DNA of 5,875 bases from CBCPNA01 sp965120415 (GTDB taxonomy: Bacteria; Bacillota; Clostridia; Lachnospirales; CAG-274), in assembly GCA_965120415.1 (NCBI GenBank), contig CBCPNA010000057.1, forward strand, positions 1-5,875, given 5' to 3'. Positions 1-5,875 of the stretch are shown here, one piece after another. The position numbers were made by a program, and so were the translations under genes. The notes under the pieces are model-generated. The model was not told the DNA's origin and ran no database searches. It saw only the letters and a list, made by a program, of their open reading frames with translations. How positions within the stretch are numbered: position 1 is the stretch's first letter; every line of letters begins with the position of its first letter.

Positions 1-570
1 GAAAAAGAAATAATATTAAAGCATTTTATAGATAGCATTTCTGTTTGTCGCTACATTGATTTTTCAGGCAAAAATGTTATCGATATAGGCACAGGGGCCG
101 GATTTCCAGCTATACCTATAAAAATATTTTGCCCCGATTTTAGCATAACTCTTTTAGATGCTTTAAATAAAAGGATAAATTTTTTAAAAGAAGTTGCAAG
201 TAAAATAAATATACAAAATGTAACTTTTTTGCACAAAAGAGCAGAAGATATAGACTCTCCTTTAAGAGAAAGTTTTGATATATGCACTGCTAGAGCAGTT
301 GCTAGCCTTAATATCCTTTTGGAATATGCTATGCCTTTTGTTAAGCTAGATGGTATGTTTATTGCTTTTAAGGGGAGCAATGTTTATGAAGAAATAGATG
401 ATGCAAAAAATGCTATAAAGCTTTTTGGGGGCGAAATATGTGATATAAAAACAATAAAATTACCATTTTTGGATATAAATCATACTTTAGTTTTTATAAA
501 AAAATTAAGACAAACTCCAAACAAATACCCAAGAAAAGCAGGCAAAGCAATTAGAAACCCTATAAAATGA
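1..570 (+). CDS. rsmG: 16S rRNA (guanine-N7) methyltransferase RsmG, 5'-truncated by the window edge
   Basis: RsmG (GidB) uses S-adenosylmethionine to methylate N7 of a guanine in the 530 loop of 16S rRNA (G527 in E. coli numbering); it is a cytosolic Rossmann-fold enzyme. Reading frame 1 is open from the first base to a TGA at 568-570, giving 189 residues. Family members have roughly 240, so about 50 N-terminal residues and the start codon lie to the left. Visible motifs in order are KHFIDSIS at the start, the SAM-binding glycine loop DIGTGAGFPAIPIKI (about residues 27-41), the acidic strand LLDALNKRINFLKEV, RAEDI, the core FDICTARAVASL, FKGSN, and the C-terminal signature QTPNKYPRKAGKA. All match RsmG closely; the only small deviation is Ala in GFPAIP, where Gly is usual. 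The next gene is noc, a very common partner of rsmG in Bacillota. An ATG at 229 inside this frame is internal and not a real start. Confidence 0.96.
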   Translation, partial: EKEIILKHFIDSISVCRYIDFSGKNVIDIGTGAGFPAIPIKIFCPDFSITLLDALNKRINFLKEVASKINIQNVTFLHKRAEDIDSPLRESFDICTARAVASLNILLEYAMPFVKLDGMFIAFKGSNVYEEIDDAKNAIKLFGGEICDIKTIKLPFLDINHTLVFIKKLRQTPNKYPRKAGKAIRNPIK

Positions 571-646
571 CAGAGAATATAGTATTATTTTGTATAAAAC
601 TTTTTATTTAGAATTTTCAGACAATTAGAAACGTCTTTTTAAAATA

Positions 647-655
647 TGCTATAAT
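647..655 (+). promoter_or_regulatory. Putative extended -10 promoter upstream of noc
   Basis: The sequence TGCTATAAT contains a perfect TATAAT hexamer (650-655) preceded by the TGn extension that can compensate for a poor -35 in sigma-A promoters. No good -35 hexamer lies at 16-18 bases; the nearest, TTAGAA at 625-630, matches only about half the consensus and is 19 bases away. Transcription would start near 662 and give a leader of about 60 bases before the ATG at 724. This would let noc be transcribed independently of rsmG. TATAAT is expected to occur by chance in DNA this AT-rich, so the call rests mainly on its position in the short spacer and on the TG extension. Confidence 0.45.
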
Positions 656-708
656 TTTTAAAAATAAACTTTTTAATTTATTTTATGACTAATTTTTTTA
701 AATTATAT

Positions 709-717
709 AAAGAGGTG
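709..717 (+). promoter_or_regulatory. Ribosome binding site that decides the noc start
   Basis: AAAGAGGTG is a strong Shine-Dalgarno sequence ending six bases before ATG 724. The in-frame ATG at 685 has only T/A-rich sequence upstream and no purine-rich site, so 724 is preferred as the main start. If translation began at 685 this site would lie inside the coding sequence, as codons 9-11. Confidence 0.85.
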
Positions 718-723
718 TTTCTT

Positions 724-1521
724 ATGCAAACTTTTATTGTAGAAAAAAAACAAATTACATATTTGCCTATAGATAAAATTATACCAAATCCTTATCAGCC
801 ACGCAAAAAATTTGACCAAAAAGCTCTTTCAGAGCTTACAAGCTCTATTATAAAATATGGCATATTAGAGCCTATATGTGTTAGAGCGGTTAGGGGTATT
901 TATGAGGTGATAGCAGGAGAAAGGCGGCTTATAGCGGCTAAAAGAGCAGGCTTTTATGAAGTGCCTTGTATTATAACAAATATAACAGATAAAGATAGCG
1001 CATCTTTAGCCTTGATAGAAAATATGCAAAGAGAAGATTTAAACTTTTTTGAAGAGGCAGAGGGTTTTCAGACGCTTATGGTTAATTTTGGATATACACA
1101 AGAAGAAATAGCATCTATAGTTGGCAAAAGCTTGTTTTTTATACATAATAAAATGAATATTTTAAAGCTTTCTAAAGAATTAAAAAATGCTATTTTAGAA
1201 AATAATTTAACAGAAAAACATGCAATAGCAATTTTGCGCCTTTCAAGCCCTATTTTACAAAAAGAGGTGCTAGATAAGGTTATAAAATATGGCTTAAATG
1301 CTAAAAAGACCGAGCTTTTAGTAAATAAAATTATTAGGCAAGTGTACCAAACAAACAAAACAAATAGGCAAAAGATAAAAGGCTTTATTACAGATTTAAA
1401 AATTTTTACAAATTCTATAAAAACAGCAGTGGATATGATGAAAGAAGCAGGCGTTTCTACTAATTATTCTATAACAAAATTAAATGATGGATATGAAATA
1501 AATATAAAAGTTTGTATTTAA
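724..1521 (+). CDS. noc: ParB/Noc-family nucleoid occlusion protein
   Basis: Noc and ParB are CTP-dependent DNA clamps. They bind short palindromic sites and spread along DNA; Noc blocks division-septum assembly over the nucleoid, whereas ParB (Spo0J) segregates origins. From ATG 724 the product is 265 residues, near the usual 255-285. The N-terminal CTP-binding domain shows PNPYQPR (21-27), the GERR box (65-68) and ENMQRED (99-105). A helix-turn-helix follows at about 124-149, beginning YTQEEIASIVGKS, and then TEKHA (163-167). The C-terminal segment FTNSIKTAVDMMKEAG resembles the tail I associate with clostridial Noc proteins. The position directly after rsmG also favours Noc over Spo0J, but sequence alone leaves some doubt. 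Oddities: residue 70 is Ile in GERRLIA, where the family almost always has a second Arg (GERRxRA), and the recognition helix is atypical (KSLFFIHNKMNIL instead of an ANKLRLL-like helix). No soj/spo0J pair follows. An alternative start at 685 would add 13 residues. Confidence 0.9.
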   Translation: MQTFIVEKKQITYLPIDKIIPNPYQPRKKFDQKALSELTSSIIKYGILEPICVRAVRGIYEVIAGERRLIAAKRAGFYEVPCIITNITDKDSASLALIENMQREDLNFFEEAEGFQTLMVNFGYTQEEIASIVGKSLFFIHNKMNILKLSKELKNAILENNLTEKHAIAILRLSSPILQKEVLDKVIKYGLNAKKTELLVNKIIRQVYQTNKTNRQKIKGFITDLKIFTNSIKTAVDMMKEAGVSTNYSITKLNDGYEINIKVCI

Positions 1522-1522
1522 A

Positions 1523-1552
1523 TATAAGGGTGTAGTTATCTGCACCCTTATA
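1523..1552 (+). terminator. Stem-loop immediately after noc; possible terminator or 3'-end stabiliser
   Basis: An inverted repeat begins two bases after the noc stop codon. The arms TATAAGGGTGTA (1523-1534) and TGCACCCTTATA (1541-1552) pair over 12 bp, with a single G-U wobble, around the six-base loop GTTATC. It is the clearest palindrome in the window and its GC-rich core stands out from the AT-rich surroundings. It lies where an intrinsic terminator for the rsmG-noc transcript would be expected. However, the bases that follow (CGAATAGTAAAAA) contain no U-tract, and the opposite strand has none either. It may instead act with a factor, mark an RNA 3' end after processing, or protect the mRNA from exonucleases. 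Confidence 0.55.
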
Positions 1553-1644
1553 CGAATAGTAAAAATAAATGCTTTAAAGAGTAGAGCTAAATAAAAGTTT
1601 CATAAAATTGTAAATTTATATGATAAAATAGTTTTTTAGTATGT

Positions 1645-1706
1645 TTAATATTAAAATAAAAGATTATAGAGTGTGCATGAAGTGATAATAAAAGTTAATA
1701 TTAAAA
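1645..1706. repeat. Pair of TTAATATTAAAA repeats, 50 bases apart
   Basis: TTAATATTAAAA occurs at 1645-1656 and again at 1695-1706. The first ten bases form a perfect palindrome, TTAATATTAA. The copies are on the same strand, start to start 50 bases apart, and lie upstream of the pth ribosome binding site; the second copy ends just upstream of the TATAAT at 1714. They could be a pair of operator half-sites. In such AT-rich DNA a chance origin is also quite possible, so this is recorded as a weak observation. Confidence 0.25.
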
Positions 1707-1776
1707 AATGCAATATAATGCAAAAGATTTTTAAATATTTTGCATATAAAAATGAAATTGACTTTATTTACTTTAT

Positions 1777-1784
1777 ATAGGAGG
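1777..1784 (+). promoter_or_regulatory. Strong ribosome binding site serving the TTG start of pth
   Basis: ATAGGAGG contains a full AGGAGG (1779-1784) placed seven bases before TTG 1792. It fixes the pth start at a non-ATG codon. The encoded N-terminus, MKIIVGLGN, is exactly where family members begin, and no in-frame ATG or GTG upstream competes. Confidence 0.9.
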
Positions 1785-1791
1785 TTAAATT

Positions 1792-2367
1792 TTGAAAATT
1801 ATAGTGGGGCTTGGCAATAAAGGTAATATTTATGATAATACAAGGCATAATATCGGGTTTTCTTTTATCGATAAAATAGCAGAAGAATTTGATATTAATT
1901 TAAACAAAAATAAATGCTATGGGCTTTATGGAGAAAAAGTTTTGTACGATGAAAAAATTTTGCTTGTTAAGCCTTTAACATACATGAACCTTAGCGGTGA
2001 GTGTATAAAAGCATTTTTTAATTTTTATAAAGAATTAAATATAGAAGATTTGCTTGTAATATGCGACGATATAAATATACCTCTTGGTAGTATAAAAATA
2101 AAAAAGAAAGGAAGCAGTGGTGGGCAAAATGGACTAAAAAATATAATAGAAAATTTAAATACAAATGAATTTGCAAGGATAAGGATAGGTATAGGCAGAC
2201 CCATTTACCAAAACTTATCAGATTATGTTTTGGGCAGATTTGATAAAGAAGAAATAAGCTTTGTTTTAAAGACTTTAGAGCAAGCAAAACAAGCTTTTGA
2301 GCTTTTTATAAAAAATAAAAATGTTGATATTGCTATGAATTTATTTAATAAAAAATTAGATTATTAG
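1792..2367 (+). CDS. pth: Peptidyl-tRNA hydrolase, TTG start
   Basis: Pth cleaves the ester bond between peptide and tRNA in peptidyl-tRNAs that drop off the ribosome, recycling tRNA; it is a small soluble essential enzyme. The product is 191 residues, the normal bacterial length. The N-terminal signature is GLGNKGNIYDNTRHNIGF (6-23), with Asn9 and the catalytic His19 (His20 in E. coli). KPLTYMNLSGE follows at 60-70 with the substrate-binding Met65-Asn66. The acidic active-site residue Asp92 lies in VICDDINIP, and GSSGGQNGLKN (107-117) carries Asn113. RIRIGIGRP and YVLGRF complete the pattern, so all catalytic residues are present. Unusual points are Lys10 where the family nearly always has Pro (GLGNPG) and Gln112 where His is frequent. 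The TTG start may moderate expression. The gene ends 14 bases before mfd, a pairing common in Bacillota, and the two are very probably cotranscribed. Confidence 0.97.
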   Translation: MKIIVGLGNKGNIYDNTRHNIGFSFIDKIAEEFDINLNKNKCYGLYGEKVLYDEKILLVKPLTYMNLSGECIKAFFNFYKELNIEDLLVICDDINIPLGSIKIKKKGSSGGQNGLKNIIENLNTNEFARIRIGIGRPIYQNLSDYVLGRFDKEEISFVLKTLEQAKQAFELFIKNKNVDIAMNLFNKKLDY

Positions 2368-2371
2368 ATTT

Positions 2372-2377
2372 AGGAGA
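2372..2377 (+). promoter_or_regulatory. Ribosome binding site of mfd
   Basis: AGGAGA lies in the 14-base gap between the pth stop and the mfd ATG, four bases before the start. The tight spacing, with no room for a promoter, supports cotranscription and probable translational coupling of pth and mfd. Confidence 0.8.
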
Positions 2378-2381
2378 ATTT

Positions 2382-5300
2382 ATGAATTTATTTAATAATG
2401 TTTTAAAACAAAATAAAGAATATAATAGCCTTTTGAATTATTTAAAAAATGAAAATACAATTTTACTTACAAATTCTTTAGAAAGCCAAAAAAGCCATAT
2501 TATACAAGCTATAAAAGAAGATTTTAAAAAAGCTAGCTTAATAATATGTGAAAATGATGTTATAGCAAAAAAATATTATGATGATTTAAGATTTTTTTTA
2601 AAGCAAAATGTTTTTTATTACCCTAGTAAAGATGTCGTATTTTATAGTGCTAATGTAAAAAGTATGGATATAATAAAAGAACGCTTTAATGTAATAAAAA
2701 ATATTATAGAAAATAAAGAAGTTACTGTTGTGCTTTCTATAGAGGCGCTTTTTGATAGACTTGTTAAAAAAGAAACATTTTTAAAATTTGTGCTTAATTT
2801 TAAAGTTTCAGATACTTTAAATATAGATAGCTTTGTAGAAAAGCTTATATTTATGGGTTATGAAAGAGCAGAAGAAATAGAAGGAGCAGGGCAATTTGCT
2901 ATTAGGGGTGGTATTATCGATATATATACACAAACAGCAGAAAATGCCTTTAGGATAGAGCTTTGGGGCGATGAAATAGATTCTATAAGAACGATAGATA
3001 CAAATTCTAAAAGATCTATAGAAAATGTGAACGATATAACTATATACCCTATGCGAGAGCTTGTTTATGGACAAAAAGATTTAGATAATGCTATAAAAAA
3101 TCTTAATAATGAGCTTGAAAAAACGATGAAAGATTATCAAGAAAAAGGGGCATTAGAAGAAAAAGAAAAAATATTTTCAAATATTAAAGAAATAATAGAA
3201 AAGCTAAAAACAGACAAGTCTTTTTCTGGTGTGGATAGATATATTCAGTTTTTTTATAATGACGATATAACCCTTTTAGATTATTTTCCTAAAGATACTA
3301 TTTTGTATTTTGATGAGCCAGGCAAAATTAGAGAAAAGTCGGATTATGTTTTAAAAGAATTTTATGAAAGTATAAAATATCGTATATTAAAAGGAGAAAT
3401 GCTCCCTATACAATCAGAAATTATTTTTAATTATGAAGATATTTTAAAAAAGGCACTTCCTTATAAAAAAGCTTTATTTACAAATATTGCACAAAATATA
3501 AAAGATTTTGAAAATTGCAAAAAAATAGATTTTAATGTAAAAAGCAGTGCTATATTAAAAAATAATTTTAAATCTTTAACAGATGAATTATTTTATTATA
3601 AAAGCTTGAATTATACTATAGTTTTTATCTCTAACAGTACTTTAAAATGTGAAAGAATAACAAATGAATTTAATGAAATGAGTTTAAACGCTATATTTTT
3701 AACAGAAGATAAGCTACAAAATAAAGATTATGAAATTAAAAAAAGCATTATATATGTTGTTAGAGGAAGCTTTAATAAAGGCTTTGAATACCCAGAAGAT
3801 AAATTTATCATCATAGCAGATAAAGAAATTTTTGGAGAAGAAAAAAAGGCAAAAAAACAAACTAAAAAGAAAAAAACTTCTAAAATAGAAACATTTACAG
3901 ATTTAAATGTAGGTGATTATGTTGTACATGAAAACCACGGTATAGCCATATTTAAAGGAACAGAGCATATTTTGGTAGATGGTGTTACAAAAGATTATTT
4001 AAAGCTAGAATATGCAAATGAGGGTATTTTATATGTAGCTATAAATCAGCTTGATATGGTACAAAAATATATAACAGGTGGAACGGTAAGCCCAAAACTT
4101 AGTGAGCTTGGTTCTAAAAAATGGGGGCAAGCTAAAGCTAAAGCAAAAAGAGAAATGCTAGAGCTTGCAAAAGATCTTGTAGCGCTTTATGCAAAAAGGC
4201 AGAATACAAAAGGCTTTGCTTTTTCAAAAGATAATATTTGGCAAGCCGAATTTGAAGATAGTTTTCCTTATGAAGAAACAACAGACCAGCTAAACGCTAT
4301 AAAAGATGTTAAAAAAGATATGGAAAGTGGAAGAATAATGGATCGCTTAATTTGTGGTGATGTTGGCTTTGGCAAAACAGAGGTTGCTATAAGAGCTGCT
4401 TTTAAGGCAGTACAAGATGGAAAGCAAGTTGTATTTTTAGTACCGACAACGATACTTGCAAGCCAGCATTTTAAAACATTTGAAAGTAGGATGCAAAATT
4501 ATTCTATCAGGGTAGCCCTTTTAAGCCGCTTTAGAACATTAAAACAACAAAAACAAGATATAGAAGGTATAAAAAAAGGGATGGTAGATATTGTTATAGG
4601 CACACATAGAGTTTTGTCAAAAGATGTTAGTTTTAAAGATTTAGGCTTAATAATAATAGATGAAGAACAGCGTTTTGGGGTAAGACATAAAGAAAAGCTG
4701 AAAGCATTAAAAGAAAATGTTGATGTAATGGCACTTTCTGCAACCCCTATACCACGTACTTTGCATATGAGCATGACGGGCATTAGGGATATGAGTGTTT
4801 TGGAAGAACCACCAAGCGAGAGGATGCCTGTACAAACATATGTTTTGGAATATGATATAGAATCTATAAGAAATGCTATAAACAGAGAGCTTGCAAGAAA
4901 TGGACAAGTATATTATTTGCATAATAGAATAAATAATATAGAAGAAGAAGCTTTAAAAATACAAGAAATAGCACAAGAAGCTAAAGTAGCTTTTGCCCAC
5001 GGACAAATGTCTGAAAGAGAATTAGAAAATGTTATGATAAAATTTATGGAAAAAGAAATAGATGTTTTGGTATGTACAACGATTATAGAAACAGGGCTTG
5101 ATATATCAAATGTTAATACTATAATAATAAATGATGCAGACAAAATGGGGCTTAGCCAGCTTTATCAATTAAGAGGGCGTGTTGGGCGTTCTAACAGGAC
5201 TTCTTATGCTTATTTAATGTATAAAAAAGATAAAGTTTTGCAAGAAATGTCTGAAAGAAGGTTACAGACGATAAGAGAATTTACAAAATTTGGCTCTGGC

Positions 5301-5875
5301 TTTAAAATAGCTATGCGTGATTTAGAAATAAGAGGAGCGGGCAGCATTTTAGGAGAAAAACAACATGGGCACATGGATGTTATCGGGTATGAAATGTATT
5401 GCAAACTTTTATCTATAGCTTTAAAAGAGGTACAAGGAGAAACGATAGAAGAAGAATTTGAAACAGTTATAGATGTTTTAATCAACGCTTTTATACCAGA
5501 TACTTATATAGAAAATGAATATCAAAAGCTAGAAATGTATAAAAAAATATCTTTAATAAGAACAGAAGAAGAATACTTTGATGTACAAGATGAGCTAACA
5601 GATAGATTTGGTAATATGCCAAAAGTTGTATTAAACCTTTTGAACATAGCTTTAACAAAAGCTTTTGCCAATAATGTGGGTATAAAAAAGATAAAACAAA
5701 ATAAAAATAAAATTACTATGTATTTTAAAGAAGATGCTAATTTTGATAGAAATAAGCTTGCAGAAATTGTGAAACAAGATAAAAATTTGTTTTTTGATGG
5801 TAATCTTAATTTTGTTGTTGAGGATATGAAAAAAGATTATGTGATGTACCTTAAAAACTTGTTTTTGGATATAAA
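2382..5875 (+). CDS. mfd: Transcription-repair coupling factor Mfd, 3' end cut by the window edge
   Basis: Mfd is an ATP-driven DNA translocase that binds RNA polymerase stalled at lesions, pushes it off, and recruits UvrA for nucleotide excision repair. The frame is open from ATG 2382 to the window end: 1164 codons with no stop or frameshift. Since Mfd is usually about 1150-1180 residues, only a few codons are probably missing. The UvrB-like N-terminal module includes GAGQFAIRGGIIDIY (168-182). A lysine-rich linker at about 487-502 precedes the CarD-like RNA-polymerase-interaction domain (about 507-565, GDYVVHENHGIAIF). The RecG-like helicase motor carries Walker A GDVGFGKTE (659-667), SRFRT, DEEQRFG (760-766), SATPIPRT (786-793), HGQM (873-876), TTIIETGLDI (899-908) and QLRGRVGR (929-936). 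The translocation motif region is about 960-1010, with FGSGFKIAMRDLEIRGAG. The C-terminal regulatory domain starts near IPDTYI (1038) and includes DELTDRFGNMP. All catalytic motifs are intact. The gene is probably expressed with pth. Confidence 0.98.
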   Translation, partial: MNLFNNVLKQNKEYNSLLNYLKNENTILLTNSLESQKSHIIQAIKEDFKKASLIICENDVIAKKYYDDLRFFLKQNVFYYPSKDVVFYSANVKSMDIIKERFNVIKNIIENKEVTVVLSIEALFDRLVKKETFLKFVLNFKVSDTLNIDSFVEKLIFMGYERAEEIEGAGQFAIRGGIIDIYTQTAENAFRIELWGDEIDSIRTIDTNSKRSIENVNDITIYPMRELVYGQKDLDNAIKNLNNELEKTMKDYQEKGALEEKEKIFSNIKEIIEKLKTDKSFSGVDRYIQFFYNDDITLLDYFPKDTILYFDEPGKIREKSDYVLKEFYESIKYRILKGEMLPIQSEIIFNYEDILKKALPYKKALFTNIAQNIKDFENCKKIDFNVKSSAILKNNFKSLTDELFYYKSLNYTIVFISNSTLKCERITNEFNEMSLNAIFLTEDKLQNKDYEIKKSIIYVVRGSFNKGFEYPEDKFIIIADKEIFGEEKKAKKQTKKKKTSKIETFTDLNVGDYVVHENHGIAIFKGTEHILVDGVTKDYLKLEYANEGILYVAINQLDMVQKYITGGTVSPKLSELGSKKWGQAKAKAKREMLELAKDLVALYAKRQNTKGFAFSKDNIWQAEFEDSFPYEETTDQLNAIKDVKKDMESGRIMDRLICGDVGFGKTEVAIRAAFKAVQDGKQVVFLVPTTILASQHFKTFESRMQNYSIRVALLSRFRTLKQQKQDIEGIKKGMVDIVIGTHRVLSKDVSFKDLGLIIIDEEQRFGVRHKEKLKALKENVDVMALSATPIPRTLHMSMTGIRDMSVLEEPPSERMPVQTYVLEYDIESIRNAINRELARNGQVYYLHNRINNIEEEALKIQEIAQEAKVAFAHGQMSERELENVMIKFMEKEIDVLVCTTIIETGLDISNVNTIIINDADKMGLSQLYQLRGRVGRSNRTSYAYLMYKKDKVLQEMSERRLQTIREFTKFGSGFKIAMRDLEIRGAGSILGEKQHGHMDVIGYEMYCKLLSIALKEVQGETIEEEFETVIDVLINAFIPDTYIENEYQKLEMYKKISLIRTEEEYFDVQDELTDRFGNMPKVVLNLLNIALTKAFANNVGIKKIKQNKNKITMYFKEDANFDRNKLAEIVKQDKNLFFDGNLNFVVEDMKKDYVMYLKNLFLDI

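Larger units (their letters stand above)
1553..1791. other. Gene-free AT-rich intergenic region between noc and pth
   Basis: I see no coding sequence, tRNA or recognisable riboswitch here. The region probably contains the promoter of the pth-mfd operon. Candidates are a perfect TATAAT at 1714-1719 without a recognisable -35, and TGATAAAAT at 1621-1629, which resembles an extended -10. Neither can be preferred from sequence alone. TTGACT at 1758-1763 looks like a -35 box but has no room for a -10 before the ribosome binding site. A 12-base sequence is repeated here (see the repeat entry). A small RNA cannot be excluded, but nothing in the sequence demands one. Confidence 0.5.

Noticed and set aside
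617..637. Possible intrinsic terminator after rsmG (AGAC...GTCT followed by five T).
   Set aside because: The stem is only four base pairs with a ten-base loop, too weak to be a convincing terminator.
685..723. ATG 685 as the main start of the noc gene.
   Set aside because: It has no ribosome binding site, whereas ATG 724 has AAAGAGGTG six bases upstream. It is kept only as a possible secondary start.
1758..1779. TTGACT as the -35 box of a pth promoter.
   Set aside because: A 17-base spacer would place the -10 inside the ribosome binding site, leaving no leader; nearer T/A-rich hexamers give a spacer of only about ten bases.
2817..3074. Open frame on the minus strand within mfd, plus other minus-strand frames at 51-380, 1068-1358, 2018-2287, 4499-4783, 4707-4922, 4913-5143 and 5210-5485.
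   Set aside because: Each lies opposite a well-supported gene. Their translations are low-complexity, rich in Phe, Ile, Ser and Leu, and match no family I recognise, as expected for antisense shadows of AT-rich genes.
1..5875. CRISPR array, insertion sequence, tRNA or rRNA gene, defence system or prophage genes.
   Set aside because: No spaced direct repeats, transposase motifs, cloverleaf sequences or accessory-type genes are visible. Almost all of the window is explained by four housekeeping genes.

Overview
The window is strongly AT-rich (by eye about three quarters A+T). It carries four closely spaced genes, all on the + strand, and each is a recognisable bacterial housekeeping gene. The low-GC base composition, the preference for ATA, TTA and AGA codons, strong AGGAGG-type ribosome binding sites, a Noc/ParB-family gene directly after rsmG, and clostridial-looking Mfd and Noc sequences all suggest a low-GC anaerobic Bacillota. 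The class Clostridia is likely; Lachnospirales is possible but not proven.

Layout: positions 1-570 hold the 3' part of rsmG (16S rRNA m7G methyltransferase). Positions 571-723 are a short spacer with a plausible extended -10 promoter and a strong ribosome binding site. Positions 724-1521 encode a ParB/Noc-family CTPase-type DNA-binding protein. Two bases after its stop codon is a 12-bp stem-loop without a U-tract. The gap 1553-1791 contains no gene I can support. Positions 1792-2367 encode peptidyl-tRNA hydrolase with a TTG start. Fourteen bases later, mfd (transcription-repair coupling factor) runs open off the right edge of the window.

The genes fall into two conserved neighbourhoods. The rsmG-noc pair normally belongs to the origin-proximal mnmE-mnmG-rsmG-noc-soj-spo0J block. 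The pth-mfd pair is a separate conserved block in Bacillota. Here they sit next to each other, with only the hairpin and the 240-base gap between them. rsmG and pth serve translation (ribosome modification and recycling of stalled peptidyl-tRNA), noc serves chromosome and division control, and mfd removes stalled RNA polymerase and recruits nucleotide excision repair.

I did not find an undescribed multi-gene system. The points that merit a second look are in or around the Noc-family gene: an Arg-to-Ile change in its GERRxR nucleotide-binding motif, an unusual recognition helix, a possible upstream start that would add an amphipathic N-terminal helix, and the missing soj/spo0J neighbours. Smaller oddities are a GLGNKG motif in Pth and the U-tract-less hairpin.
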